64,000 nucleotides of DNA from Lumbricus terrestris (taxonomy: Eukaryota; Annelida; Clitellata; Crassiclitellata; Lumbricidae), in assembly GCA_949752735.1 (NCBI GenBank), contig OX457036.1, forward strand, positions 97,941,761 through 98,005,760. The letters run 5' to 3'. Made by a program: the position numbers and the translations under genes. Every line of letters begins with the position of its first letter. The stretch's first letter is position 1. Positions 1 to 11,545 of the stretch are shown one piece after another. The notes beneath the pieces were generated by a model. That model saw only the letters and a list, made by a program, of their open reading frames with translations. It ran no database searches and was not told the DNA's origin.

Positions 1-8
1 TTGTGTAG

Positions 9-215
9 ACCACAGAGTGGCTCTTCGATGCCGAGGGCGCTCTCCATGTGGGAAGGGGGAGGTATGGGGAGGGGTTCAACGATGCAGCCTTCGAGGAATT
101 CGTGTCAGATGAAGTGGAGTACCAGATTCCACGTGCAGCTACCATGGAAAGACTGGAATTGTTCGGATGCGGGTGTCGTGTTCCGTGGTTGCACCGATAT
201 CTGGATCGATGCTAG
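9..215 (+). CDS. probable 3' terminal exon of an unidentified gene
   Basis: Reading from base 9 gives 68 codons without a stop, ending at TAG 213-215. The exon would begin right after the AG at 7-8 (TTGTGTAG), a plausible splice acceptor, because an in-frame TAG at 6-8 prevents the frame running further upstream. The peptide is acidic and aromatic in its first two thirds (EWLFDAEGAL, then EGFNDAAFEEFVSDEVEYQ) and ends Cys- and Arg-rich (FGCGCRVPWLHRYLDRC). It looks protein-like rather than low-complexity. I do not recognise the family. A competing open frame over bases 1-327 runs into a TGGA repeat and is compositionally poor. The upstream exons lie outside the window. Confidence 0.35.
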   Translation, partial: TTEWLFDAEGALHVGRGRYGEGFNDAAFEEFVSDEVEYQIPRAATMERLELFGCGCRVPWLHRYLDRC

Positions 216-265
216 TTATCTTATCACGTTCGAAAGATACATTGCTTGGCTACATGACATCTGGT

Positions 266-321
266 GGCTGACTGGATGGATGGATGGTTGTTTGGATGGA
301 TGGTTGGATGGATGGATGGAA
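266..321. repeat. (TGGA)n microsatellite
   Basis: Imperfect GGAT/TGGA tetranucleotide tract just after the putative terminal exon. The same tetranucleotide recurs at 6470-6560 and 7221-7280. Confidence 0.85.
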
Positions 322-526
322 TTCTAGACAAGGGTTCTAATGATTCTGCTGTCTCAATTACCATAAATTCTCTCGAGCTTTAAACGCTACGTGGGATAAA
401 TGATGAGAAGCGTTTGTCTCTTGCAATTCATCATATGATGCTATGACGTCATTGTCCTTTTTCAGCTCAAGCTGTCAACTGTTGCAGGGCAATCGGTGCA
501 TAATAATTAATCATTGTCCCCCAGAT

Positions 527-532
527 AACGAC

Positions 533-594
<62 letters not shown>

Positions 595-599
595 TGACA
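527..599. repeat. (ACG/GAC)n microsatellite
   Basis: Almost uninterrupted trinucleotide tract. It encodes poly-Asp on one strand and poly-Arg on the other, both translation artefacts. The flanks at 330-525 and 600-800 show nothing recognisable. Confidence 0.95.
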
Positions 600-814
600 A
601 GTTGTGTGAACGTTTCCAATGCTTATAAGGGCAATGAAGGGAAATTCCATTAGAGATTTTTCTAATTGATATGTCGCACAATACATGGAATTAGTTTTTA
701 AAAGTTTAAATAATGTATTCCTTGGTGTTTGGACCAGAAAAGTTTTGTTCGGTTGCAGTTCTGCGTTCATTAGATCTGTTAGACTACTGCGAAGAGTTAA
801 TTAGAATGGATTCT

Positions 815-1195
815 ACCTCAACGACCTCACTGACCTCATTGACCTCTTTCTCTCTTTGTCTCTTTGTCTCTTTACCTCTCTTACTCTTTGCAGCCTTTGC
901 TCATGCTACCAACCTTTGCTTCTGCCTCCAATCCTCCTCGTCCTTCTTCTCTTCACGCTCACCTTCCTGCTCCTTTCTCTCTTCTAATTCTTCGTCTCCT
1001 CCTTACTTAACTAACTCAGTCTCAATCTTATATTCTTCTTCGTCCTCCTCCTTCTCCTTCTCCTCCCCCTTCTACCTCTCCTCCCCCTTCTTTCCTCCTC
1101 CTCCTGCTCCTCCTCCATGACTTCTCCCTTCGTGGTCTCACTGCTTCCCTTCCCCTTCTCTTCCATCTTCCTTCTTCCCTCGATCCTCCGCCTCC
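815..1195. repeat. pyrimidine-rich (CTT/CCT) low-complexity tract
   Basis: Dense CTT, CCT and TCTCC runs. They give serine-rich and arginine/glutamate-rich shadow frames on opposite strands. No gene is supported here. Confidence 0.85.
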
Positions 1196-1214
1196 AGAAA
1201 CAACGGTTGAACAA

Positions 1215-1597
1215 AACAAAAGAGGCAGCGAGAGAGACAGAAAGACAGAGAGAGAGAGACAGAAAGACAGAGAGAGACAGAAAGACAGAGATATAGAGAG
1301 ACTTATGAAGGAATAAAACTGCTGAGGCCAATGGAAATGGTATGATAATAAAAACTCTTTCAAATCATCATCTCTTGCGCTTTTCATTATCTTCGCGGCA
1401 TAGAAAAGAAGATGAGAAAGAGAGACAACGTGGGTGGTGCACGTGGCCCCATTAGTCGCTTCTAGAAGTTGTGATTACATGCATGCAGATGTCAGACTGA
1501 TTGAGACATAGAAGGAAAAGGTTCAGACAGATAGAGAGACAGACTGGAGAAACAGACAGGCAAAACACGACAGACACAGGGGCACACGCACGCGGAC

Positions 1598-1631
<34 letters not shown>

Positions 1632-1955
1632 TGAAAGGCACACAAAGAGAGTGACAGACGGGCAAACACGAAGACTGACAGAAAGACAGACCAAAGTCAG
1701 ATAAAGAGACAGATAGACAGATACAAAGACACAGCCCGAAAGGAAGACAGAAGGACATGCAGACAGACAGACTTTAGAACAGACAGACACAGAGACAAAG
1801 AACAAGAAGACAGGCAGAAAGATACAAAGACAGACAAAAGGCTAAATGCAAAGACATACACACACATACAGACAGACAAACAAACATAAAGACAGACAGA
1901 AAGACAGACAGAAAGACAGACATAAAGACAGACATAAAGACAGTCAGACAGTAAC
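1215..1955. repeat. (GACA)n/(AGAC)n imperfect microsatellite block
   Basis: About 700 bp dominated by GAGA, GACA and AAAGACAG words with interruptions near 1320-1490. Several frames stay open only because the repeat lacks stops. No coding signal. Confidence 0.85.
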
Positions 1956-3400
1956 TGATGCTCTATCGACCAAACGAAGAACTAATGAAAAATATACGGA
2001 AGTGGACCAGCTCTCAATTTTCAGTCTCTTTTAAGCGAATATTGTTTGCTGTCTTTTCGTCTCTCGTTCATATAAGTTTCGGCCGCGAGTAATATATACA
2101 AGTGCAAGTGCACGAAGGCGGAAGGCAGTTTCACGACATGTTTTCAAAGAACAAGCGAACCATTTAAACGGACAAAAGACAACAGAGCAACAGACAACAG
2201 GCCATTGACAACAGACTAAGCGAGGTAGAGATAGACAACGAGAAGAGTGAGAACAAACAAAATGCAACCGAATACAAACAACGGGCAATTAGGATGAACA
2301 ATCGAGAGCGATAATGTCAGGAGCTTCTCTTCAGTTTCTCCTCTCAATTTCCTCTTCGCAGACGACATCTATCAGAAAGAAATAGTTTTGTCTTCGTCTA
2401 CTGACAGTCATTCTAGATGCGGATGTCACATCGCATACAGGTATATTATGTTACATGAAAAGAGTAAGATTGCTGCTACCATAACTAGTGTTCCAATAAA
2501 AAAAGTTTGTTTATTATTTTCCATATAAAACTCTTTCTATGTGGTTTCCATTAATATTATTTGGTTGGAAGAAATCAAAGTCCATCGATTCAATTTCAAG
2601 TCCATCAAAATTAATGAAAGTCAATGAAAGGCTCTGCTCTGAACTTTGCTAACAATAAAAAGAAGAAGAGATGCGGAAAAAACAAAACATGGAACATGGA
2701 TTGATTCATCTCTTCGCTCAATACATTTCCCTCTACAAATATCAAAATTTAGGCTGCCACTAAGAAGCAGAGATATTCTCATATTCGAGAGCACGCTTCT
2801 GTGTTTATCTTCGACATATCGAACGTGGTCCATTCCATTTTCCATGGCTTTATTTTACAAGTGGTCGAAAACCATTCGTGGTCTTGTATAATCAGGTCGG
2901 TCATCTTTGGTAAGTTTCCCAATAGACGCGCAAAATAAATTAGCACTGACAATATTGTAGGCGCTCGTTAGATTTCAGTGTTATAATTCTGTAGCCGTAG
3001 CTTCTATCCCACACCAAGCAACTGGTCTCAACCCCTCTCCATTCTCCCTCCTTCTTCCTTTCACCACCCGGGCTGGGTCTATCCTCTCTCAGATCCTAGA
3101 CTTCCGTAAAATTCGTCCGTAGGTTGGGTCTCTTACAAGACTTTGAGCGCAAACTTTTTAACTTGTAGAAAGTGTTATTAAAAATTAAAAACTAGTCCCT
3201 CACTCTTTTTCGCTTTCCTTCTGTTTTTTGCTGAGTTCAAGTTGCGCTCATCTTGAATAGCGATAAAAACTTCTAATCAGTCGCATTGTGCAATACTATT
3301 CGGTAGTGGAAGTGTTCAGTAGTAGCATTCCGTATAGTAGTATTCAGTAGGCTATACTTGTATTTGTCACCAAAACATATGAATTGAGATGTTGTTGTTG
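1956..3400. other. unassigned sequence upstream of the GPCR
   Basis: About 1.4 kb with no recognisable gene, repeat family or RNA. A GTAGTATTCAGTAG-like short repetition occurs near 3300-3350. A pyrimidine/TTG-rich stretch at 3391-3430 ends in TGTGCAG, which could be a splice acceptor for the GPCR exon. Confidence 0.5.
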
Positions 3401-3438
3401 CTTAGTAGTTGCGTTGTTGTCGTTGTGCAGATGATGAC

Positions 3439-4484
3439 ATGGATGGTGAGATGATAACATGGAGTTGGTGGCTGCTGCAGCTGGGAACCCCGGTCATCGT
3501 CATCATTGGCATCACCGGCAACATCCTCTCCCTCCTCGTCCTTAAGACCCGTCGTTTCCGCAACAAGTCCTACTCGCACTACCTGTGCAGCTTGGCCGTC
3601 TTCGACAGTCTCGTTCTCATCGACAAGCTCATCCACCGGATCGACAGTCTCCTGACGGTCACTGGACACCACGGCATCTTCGAGTCCTTCGGTGATGCCC
3701 TCTGCAAGATCCAGAACTTTGTGGAGCACGTCTGCTACCTGATGTCCAGCTGGTTGGTGCTTTGCATGACCCTCGAGCGTTTCATCGCGGTCAAGTTCCC
3801 ATTCAAGAAGGACACTCTGTGCCGGTCAAGGAACGCCGTCACCGTCATCCTCATCGTCTTCGCTTCGATGTCTTACTCGCAGATCTTCAGACTGATCGTC
3901 ATTGAGAATGTGCAGGGCGTCTGTGGAGCACCAGACAGATATGGATTCGTCTACGTCGCTCTTCACATCTACCTCTACCAGATCGTTCTCCAGTTCATGC
4001 TACCAGCCGTCCTTATCCTCATCTGCAACCTGAGCATCCTGCGGAAGATACGGCAGCTGAGAGCGACGTTGTACAGACAGAACACCTGCACGACTTCAGG
4101 CGTCAGAGGAACCCCGAGACAGCTTCACAAGACAACATTTATGCTTCTGTTCACAAGACAACATTTATGCTTCTGCTCGTCTCATTCACATACCTGATCT
4201 GTCTCTTTCCCAATGTCTTTCTGTCGCTTCTCATCCACATTGCCATTCTCACGAATTCATCTTTAGCAAACGTTCTTTTCCTGAAGCTGAACGATTTCCG
4301 GCGGGTACTCGAGTTCTTCTCCGAACTCAACTACGCTGCCAACTTCTACATCTACGTTTGTCGGACTACAATCCGCTACGCTCTCCGACATATCTGCTCC
4401 GCGCGACATTTCTTTGTCTCCAGTAACCACCAGACGGAAAAGGTTTCCACTTCCGGAAGTTCGCGAGTAGCAGTTGACGGTTGA
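3439..4484 (+). pseudogene. class A (rhodopsin-like) neuropeptide-type GPCR, single exon, frameshifted in TM6
   Basis: All seven helices are visible. TM1 is about residues 14-36 with the conserved GN (N28). TM2 carries SLAVFD (51-56). A Cys pair (C89 before TM3, C162 in loop 2) could form the class disulfide. TM3 ends in ERF (113-115) in place of DRY. TM4 is about 133-153 and lacks the usual Trp. TM5 is about 170-198 with P189. TM6 carries CLFP in place of CWxP. TM7 carries NYAANFYIY in place of NPxxY. The pattern fits FMRFamide/TRH-receptor-like invertebrate peptide receptors, but the ligand cannot be told. The frame runs from ATG 3439 to 4197, then shifts because a 26-bp unit is duplicated at 4124-4175. 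The remainder continues in another frame to TGA 4482-4484. The N-terminus before TM1 is very short (about 13 residues) and TGTGCAG just upstream could be an acceptor, so an upstream coding exon is possible. The frameshift may be a null allele, a recent pseudogene or an assembly error. Confidence 0.85.
4124..4175 (+). repeat. perfect 26-bp tandem duplication disrupting the GPCR
   Basis: Bases 4124-4149 are repeated exactly at 4150-4175. Twenty-six is not a multiple of three. The two GPCR reading frames differ by exactly this shift, so a single-unit version would be in frame through TM6 and TM7. Confidence 0.97.
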
Positions 4485-4599
4485 CGGTGGGAGCGGTGGA
4501 AGAGTTGAGGAGACGGATGAGGAGCAGGTTCTGCTCCAGTGGAAGACGGACGGATGATGTCCAGGTGACGATGGAAGGGTCGAGAGTGGGCGCTGTCTA

Positions 4600-4870
4600 G
4601 GTGGAGAAGGAGGATTATGAGGAAAGGACGAACGGAAAGGAAGAGGAAGAAGGGTTGGATAGAGAGTGGAGTCGGAGGAAGAGGAAAAGGAATGGGAGAA
4701 GGAGGAGGAGGAGGAGAAGGAGGAGGAGAAGGAGGAGAGGAGAAGGAGGAGGAGAAGGAGGAGGAGAAGGAGGAGGAGAGAGAGGAGAGAAGGAGGAGGA
4801 CGTAGAGGAGAAGTCGGAGGAGCAAGATACCGAGGAGTAGGAGGAGAAGGAGGAGGAAGATGAGGAAAGA
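4600..4870. repeat. (GGA)n purine tract
   Basis: GGAGAAGGAGGA-type low complexity immediately downstream of the GPCR. It is open in several frames only because of composition. Confidence 0.9.
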
Positions 4871-5006
4871 GAAAGAGACAGATGAACATTACGAAGATGA
4901 TTTAGAGGAAGAGTAGAAATGAGAAATTGAAAGAAGAGAAACCGAAGAATGAAATGGAACGCAAGACAGAAGAAGAAGATGTTGGAAGAGGAGCAGACGG
5001 AATGTA

Positions 5007-5194
5007 GAAGAGAGAGTGAGAGAGACAGAGCGAGCGAGAGAGGGAGAGAGGGAGAGAGAGAGAGCGAGCGAGAGAGGGAGAGAGGGAGAGAGAGAGAGCG
5101 AGCGAGAGAGGGAGATAGGGAGAGAGAGAGAGAGAGAGAGAGAGAGCAGAGAGAGAGAGAGAGACAGAGATAGAGAGAGCGAGAGACAGAGAGC

Positions 5195-5246
<52 letters not shown>

Positions 5247-5357
5247 GGAGAGAGAGAGAGCGAGCGAGAGAGGGAGAGAGGGAGAGAGAGAGAGAGCGAG
5301 CGAGAGAGGGAGAGAGGGAGAGAGAGAGAGGGAGAGAGAGAGAGCGAGCGAGAGAGG

Positions 5358-5391
<34 letters not shown>

Positions 5392-5398
5392 AGAAGAG

Positions 5399-5456
<58 letters not shown>

Positions 5457-5503
5457 CAGAGATAGAGAGAGCGAGAGAGAGAGAGACAGAGAGACAGAGA
5501 GAC

Positions 5504-5575
<72 letters not shown>
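5007..5575. repeat. long (GA)n/(GAGAGC)n microsatellite
   Basis: About 570 bp of almost pure GA with phased GCGAGCGAGAGAGGGA interruptions repeated several times between 5030 and 5350. This indicates local tandem duplication of an interrupted block. On the minus strand it is pure CT. Confidence 0.95.
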
Positions 5576-5577
<2 letters not shown>

Positions 5578-6420
5578 AGATCGGTATGTACATAGAAAGA
5601 AGACGAGGAGTTGATATAGGAAAATGTGGATAAGTAAGGAGCAAAGACGAATAAATTTAGAGGAGAGACGCGATCAAAGCGATGCATAGACTACAACATT
5701 ATTATTATTATATGAATTTTATAAAGGAAGAAACTGAATTCCCAAAAACGGGGCCAAAACGAACGGCGTCGGGAATGGGATAAAAAAAAACAGGAATCAC
5801 CAGCAAACAGAGATAAGAATCAGATTGACGAAGATATATCTATAGATCTATATACATGTAATATGCCATCGGAAGCAGGCTTTCGAGGACATGTGACGGT
5901 TGCTATTGCGACTGAATGCATCCACCTAAGCCAGATCTGTTTTTAAGGAATTTTTAGAACTGCACAACTCCTGCTTTCCTTTCCCATCATCCATGGTAAA
6001 TTACTTCCAATCGGAGGACAATGACCTTTTTTGCTAGTTTTAACTGTACAGAAGTGCTTCTACAACTCCACATTTTGTGCACAGCTGCACGTTAAAAAAA
6101 GCCCTGAGCTAAGCGTGTTGCCATAGTGACAGGATGGTCCAGCGTAGCATGGGCTCTGATGACAACTCGAGGTTTCGAAATGTTTGTTGAACCTTCTAAA
6201 CACTGAACACTTGAAGAAACGCGATGACGTAGGACTATCACTTGATGTTGTTGGCACAGAAGGAATATTTTTATATGTATATATATTATATATATATATA
6301 TATTGCCTGGTTTTGGTCAAGCAGGAGTCGAGGAAAGAAGAGGTTAGCAGAGAACGAGAAAGGACCGAGAATGATGAATTGATTTCACGGAGAAAGAGAC
6401 AAAGAGAGAGGGACAACGGA
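5576..6420. other. unassigned sequence with a short TA tract
   Basis: No gene recognised. A (TATATA) tract lies at about 6276-6303. The rest is unique-looking. Confidence 0.5.
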
Positions 6421-6910
6421 GGAAACAGAGAGACAGACAGGAAGACTTAGAGAGACAGACGGGTGGAAGAATGGACGGATGGGTGGAAGGACGGATGGAC
6501 AGATGGATGGGTGGATGGATGGATGGATGGATGGATGCATGGATGGACGGATGGATGGATGCAAAACGTTGCTAAGCTGGAAATTGGAGACTTCGTGTAA
6601 CTGAAGAGGTGTAAGCACAGAAATCGTGAATGACACACCCATCCAAGCGACGGACAAAAAGACAGAGTACGACAGATAGAAAGACAGAGTACGACAGACA
6701 TAAAGACAGAGAAAGACAGACAGAAAAACAGAGAAAGGCAGAGAGAAAGAAAGAGAAAGGCAGAGAGAAAGGCAGAGAAAGACAGACAGAAGGTTAGGGA
6801 GCAATTCCAACTGTAAGATGCGTTGACTAAGAGCAAATAAACTGAGGGACAGAGAGAAGACACACGACAATGACGACGACGACGACGACGACGATGACGA
6901 CGACGACAGT
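6421..6910. repeat. cluster of (GACA)n, (GGAT)n and (GAC)n microsatellites
   Basis: GGAT repeats at about 6470-6560, AGACAGA repeats at about 6660-6790 and GAC repeats at about 6871-6908. All shadow frames here are low complexity. Confidence 0.85.
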
Positions 6911-7129
6911 GTGGCTGACTAAGAGGACCAATTGTGGACATAGACTCGATGAGGACAAACTCGAGAACGCAGGACGAATTAAAGGATGCAGGACAAATGA
7001 GAGGACGCAGAGGAAACATAGTAGGACAGAGATGAGGAGAGACGAGTGAAGGTCATGGAACGAAATAGGACAAGAAAAAAGTTGATGGAAACAAGATGGA
7101 GGATTAGGAGGAAGAGGAGAGGAAAATGG

Positions 7130-7280
7130 AGAGAGAGGAACAGCTGCAGAAAGATAAGAAAGATAAGGAATTAATGGAGGAGGAGGAGGAGGAGCAACGA
7201 TAGGGATTGTGAGGAACATAATGGATGGATGGATGGATGAATGGATGAATGGATGAATGGATGGATGGATGGATGGAAGG
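7130..7280. repeat. (GGA)n and (GGAT)n microsatellites
   Basis: GGAGGAGGAGG at about 7178-7193 and GGATGGATGGAT(GAAT) at about 7221-7280. The 6911-7130 and 7281-7610 intervals show purine bias only. Confidence 0.85.
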
Positions 7281-7614
7281 AGGAAGGGATGATAAAGAAT
7301 AACACAGGAACGAACAACATCAGGTGGAGGAGGAATATCTTAAACCGATCCAAGACATTCAAAGCTAAAAAAGCAGAATCGATTGTTTGAAGAGATGAAT
7401 AAAAAGCGGATTGACGAAAAGAGGAAGGAAGAAGGAAGGAGTGAAGGCGGGAAAGTGAAAGGAAGCGATGGAAAAGGTTGTGCGTGACACCTCCTCCTCC
7501 TCCTCTCCAGCAGCAGCTGTCCAATGGACCAACATCCGATGGAAAGTGAATGGAAAACAAGATTGTCCGTGGGAAGTGGATCATCGCTTGACAGGCAACG
7601 GAACAATTCGAAGA

Positions 7615-7965
7615 TAGACATCAGTATATCATATATTCGTCCATCATTTCATCCATCGATTGTTATCCACACGTATACAATGTACACTGTCCTACAGTAC
7701 AACTACTCCGTGTGACCATCGATTCACGTGTCTGTGATTATTCTTCACCATACATTCAGAAATCGATCCATCTATTCATCAATTTATCCATCAGCCAACA
7801 ACTATCCATCCATTCATCCATTCATTCATCCATCCATCCATCTGCCCACCCACACACCATCACCATCAGCATCTGCAACCGTATCCTCTCCTGACCTCTC
7901 CAATCATCCCCCACTACCCCCACCCCATCCCCACCCCACCCCACCCACCCTTCCCGATGATGTTC
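7615..7965. repeat. (CCAT)n and C-rich low-complexity region
   Basis: CCATCCATTCAT words at about 7640-7660 and 7780-7850, then CCCCACCCCA runs to 7952. This is the complementary-strand version of the GGAT family seen upstream. Confidence 0.8.
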
Positions 7966-9380
7966 CTATTTTCAACCATCTTTAATTTCCCGGCGTTAAC
8001 ATCCGTGAGGATCGGCGTCAGCTACCACCGTCGTCTCCTCTCGAATCTCACCACTTCATAAGAAGACAGTCTCAAGTGCGAAGCACGATCCTCCACCTCC
8101 TCCACCTCCTCCGTGTTCCGTGTTCCATTGGCCAAACGCCAGAACTGATAAGCAGCTCTCCATTCTTCAATGATGACGAATTCCAGCTTTCAAGTGCTCG
8201 AATTATCCTCCAGCAGAGGTGGAAAACTGGCTTCAACAGAGGCGGTTGTTTTAGGAGGGTGCGGTTGGCAGTATGTGTCCGTCCGAACAGTTACCCAGTA
8301 GCGAACATTTAACTGCTGTATATATGGTGAAAGGGGGACAGTTTTACGATTCCGAAGAACAGTTTCTATTCCATCTGTGATTGGTCTGTGAATAAATACA
8401 ATCTTAACTTTTGATTTGTTGGCCTTTACTCACTTTTTGTTGCCCCTCCAACTATATATGGCCCGGTGAGGTACAATGGTACAGCGTATGTACCATGCGC
8501 CGGTCTTTGTGTGCACACGCCGTACGCATAAGGCCGCGGGTTGTTTCCGAAATTTGAATCTCCGGTTGGCACTCCTTCAATCCTTCAAGCCGACAGCTGT
8601 GTCAAATTTTGAAGAAGTTGGTAAGAAGGTAGGCCTATAAGCATCACGCCCAGAAGTTAGCCTGATCGGTTGTTTATTACGAAAATTTCTATAGCGCCGC
8701 TTCAGGGTAACTACTCGTAAGCGTTTCTGACCCAACCTTTGCTGAACAGAACGGTTTTTAAGGCTGCGAAAAACCGCATCTGAGCAAACACTAGGCATAA
8801 GACGTAAAGACGATGGAAGCCGGCGCATAATTCTAACATAGGAAGCACGGCGCTAACAACCGTTCACAATCGGGGAACGAGGCGTTCACAATTTGGGGGG
8901 GGGGTAGAGGTTCAGAGCAGAGGTTCTCAACTGGTGAATCTCTGGTGTAGAGGCAAAGTCTTCTCCCTCTTGAGTAGAATCGACCTATAATAATATGAAA
9001 TGTCTTTGCAAAACAATAGATTGGATCGATGAGTGGATGAAAGAAAGTTTGGGGCACTAATTGGGTTGCACATATTACGATTAAAAGGTTTTACACATTT
9101 ACGTAAATATAATGTACCGTTGAGTACACAGTGATGAAGTGCTGAAGTTTGAAGGTAACAATGTGTGGATCAATGTTCAACATATTGGAATCAACCGTGC
9201 ATGTAACCGATGAGCTGCGTGATAACCTGCATTGGCTGTGTGTGTGTGTGTGCGTGTGCGTGTGTGTCCCTCGGTGGATAGCAAACAAACTGTGCTCGAT
9301 CACACACATGTACAATTGTACACATAATTATAAAGCACTGCATCACCTTATGCCGGAGTGCATCTGTCGCTTCTGAATTC
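7966..9380. other. unassigned sequence; weak tRNA-like segment and (TG)n tract
   Basis: No gene recognised. A segment at about 8458-8550 resembles a degraded tRNA-derived SINE head (GGTACAATGGTACAGCG, then CCGCGGGTTGTTTCC), but the box matches are poor. A (TG)n tract lies at about 9236-9268. Confidence 0.35.
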
Positions 9381-9384
9381 GACT

Positions 9385-9478
9385 AACATAACATATCATA
9401 ACATAACATAACATAGGCCTAACATAACATAAAATAACATAACATAAGCTAACATAACATAAAATAACATAACATAGC
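9385..9478. repeat. (ACATA)n microsatellite
   Basis: Pentanucleotide AACAT/ACATA tract with a few interruptions. Confidence 0.92.
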
Positions 9479-9550
9479 AAGGGTCTTAAGCGGTCTGAAG
9501 ACGATAGGTGATTGGGTATGACATTGTGTTAGAACAACTGTCAATTACAT

Positions 9551-10211
9551 CAGCGTTTCCCAAACTGTGGGTCGCGACCCAAAAGTGGGTCGCAGAGCTT
9601 TTGCAAGTGGGTCGCGAAAGTTCTTCTTATTTCTCTGTTAATTTCAGTAGTTATTCCAGTAACCCTCAAACGTCATACTTTATTATTCCGTTATAACTAG
9701 TGAAGCAACATTTGACTATGGTTGGGCTATAACTAGCTTCTACTTGTGCGTGTATGTGAACAGGAAACAGTGCACGAGACTTAGCAACGAGACTTAGCAT
9801 GATTAATAAAAAGTTTGCCATTCAAAAATAAACAACGTGTATTTAAATTTCACAAATTTTATTTTCAATTTTTAAAACTTTGCGAAAAACCATGGATAAA
9901 TTTTTGAAACGAAAACGAGAATCTTTGTCATGTGTGAGTTAACGATTAGTTACTGTTACATTGATATAACAGTTGCTTGCATTGCAATAAATGTTGGCTT
10001 TTTTCTTTAGTTAAATTTTACTGTTTTAAATGTGGTAATTTCTAAATGCTGGATGTAAATCAGCATATCTTAATCCCGATTTATGAAGCAATCCTTAGTT
10101 AGTGTTAGTTTAGTACTCTGTACCTAATTTTGTTTAGTCACTTTAGTGGGTCCCGAGACAGAAAAAATATTCCCAAGTGGGTCCCGAGCCAGAGAAGTTT
10201 GGGAACCTCTG
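9551..10211. mobile_element. non-autonomous hAT element with perfect 8-bp TSD
   Basis: Starts CAGCGTTTCCCAAACT and ends with its imperfect inverse AGTTTGGGAACCTCTG. It is flanked by AATTACAT at 9543-9550 and 10212-10219. Both ends carry GTGGGTCGCGACC/GTGGGTCCCGAG subterminal motifs. The 661-bp interior has no transposase frame. Terminal form and TSD length are those of hAT elements. Confidence 0.92.
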
Positions 10212-10247
10212 AATTACATGTAGCACAGAGCACAGGCACCTGGCTAA

Positions 10248-10290
10248 ACCGCGCGAACAAACGAACAAACGAACAAACGAACAAACGGCG
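10248..10290. repeat. (CGAACAAA)n microsatellite
   Basis: Five copies of an 8-bp CGAACAAA unit just downstream of the hAT element. Confidence 0.9.
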
Positions 10291-10967
10291 ATGCTCATTA
10301 AGCGATCATAACCGCGACTTTAATTAATGGTTCATAGTGAATTATTCTGCATTGGGAAAAGATAGACCAGCATAAAAAAAATGGTAATTTACTCTTATTC
10401 TTTGCATTAGTTCAACGAACAGCGATATTTGTAGCCTATAAGTTGCTGGTATTTTCTAAAGGTCTCTTTGAGTTCGAACAGACTGAAACTGTGGCCCCCC
10501 TCTACACCTACATGTAAGCTTAGGCCTACTTCAGTTTAAAACGAATAGCGGTGGCTGCTTTTAAGCGCATAATTATGATGACCTGTTCTAATAATTATTT
10601 GGAGAGGACGATTCGGCCATTTTGAAATAGTAGTTTTCAAATGTAGATCTAATTGTCGAAGTAATTTTCTTTGCCTGCGAACATGTCTTACGATAAAGAT
10701 CTTCAGCAGATTCGCTGACAAAGGCGGTTTTGATGGTGACATGATGAACATCGCGGTCGGTAATGAACTGCGTGGCTTTGTGCCGACGGTTTTCGTAGAA
10801 AGACGTCGGTTTACTATCATGACATGACAAGGGTTTTAATTGGTTCAGAAGAAAATAACGAATCTTCACGTGGAATGCATATTATACCATTTCCTTTTAG
10901 CTTCCTCTTAAAGGTCGTGACTGTCATCAAAGTCATCCGACGAGCTTATGACTTATACGTTGAAGAA
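10291..10967. other. unassigned sequence
   Basis: A minus-strand open frame (about 10869-10588) has ordinary amino-acid composition but no recognisable domain, splice context or paralogue. I do not call it a gene. Confidence 0.4.
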
Positions 10968-11185
10968 GAATTTCTGTGCTAATGCTCCTTTGGCCATCTT
11001 AATTTTCTTAAATAAGTAATTTGGGGCCTATGCCTGTGATCCCGAGTTGCCTTGTTTGGTTAAAAATATCTCTTTTTCTCTCTCTCAAGTTCCCCTTTCC
11101 AGTGATAACCTTGTAAACCTCGTTATATCTCCTCTGCTTTGCTCCTCCTTCTCCCAATGTTGTTACTTTGTGTGCGCGTGTGCGC
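10968..11185 (+). repeat. dispersed repeat R1, copy 1
   Basis: About 220 bp closely matching 61768-61975. Shared landmarks are CTGATCCCGAGTTGCC (GTGATCCC here), CCTTTCCAGTGATAACC, CTCGTTATATCTCCTCTGC and CTTCTCCCAATGTTGTT. A (TG/CG)n tract follows in both copies. Function unknown. Confidence 0.85.
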
Positions 11186-11225
11186 GCGCGCATGCGCCTT
11201 TATCTGTGAGTGAGCATGTGTGTAG

Positions 11226-11545
11226 ACTAGAGGGATGTCCCAGCAGAACGGTAAACAGTCAGACTGGAACAAAGAGCGTAGAGTTCTACCAGGCGCTTCG
11301 GTCTCTGTACTTCATTCGGTTCTGTAAAACGAAAACGAAACAGAACCGATTAGCCTATGGTGGGATATGATGACGATCGACCTGGAAATAAAATTAAACT
11401 GAATCTAAGGGCCATGGAATGACAGACGCTGCACATGACCTTCGCCCAGCCAACGCATTTCTATTAACTGGGCCATGGCGGAGGAAGAGTAGAGCTTGTC
11501 AGATGCGTTCCGGTGCAGTAATTCGACCGACCCAGAGCGTCACGG
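11226..11545 (+). repeat. dispersed repeat R2, copy 1
   Basis: About 320 bp matching 63688-63992. Shared landmarks are CTTCATTCGGTTCTG, GAAACAGAACCGAT, CAACGCATTTCTATTAACT and GAACCGAC/CGACCGAC motifs near the end. Partial copies sit near 20590-20650 and 49056-49150. Adjacent to R1 here but 1.7 kb from it at 62-63.7 kb. Confidence 0.85.

Noticed and set aside
1..327. 108-codon open frame 1 at the window start
   Set aside because: Odd composition and runs into a TGGA repeat. Frame 3 gives the more protein-like exon ending at 215.
4889..5687. Long Ser/Leu-rich and Arg/Glu-rich open frames
   Set aside because: Pure GA/CT microsatellite translated in several frames.
8458..8550. tRNA-like segment
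   Set aside because: Box matches are too poor and no cloverleaf could be drawn.
10536..10869. Two overlapping minus open frames of about 94 codons
   Set aside because: Ordinary composition but nothing recognisable and no supporting signals.
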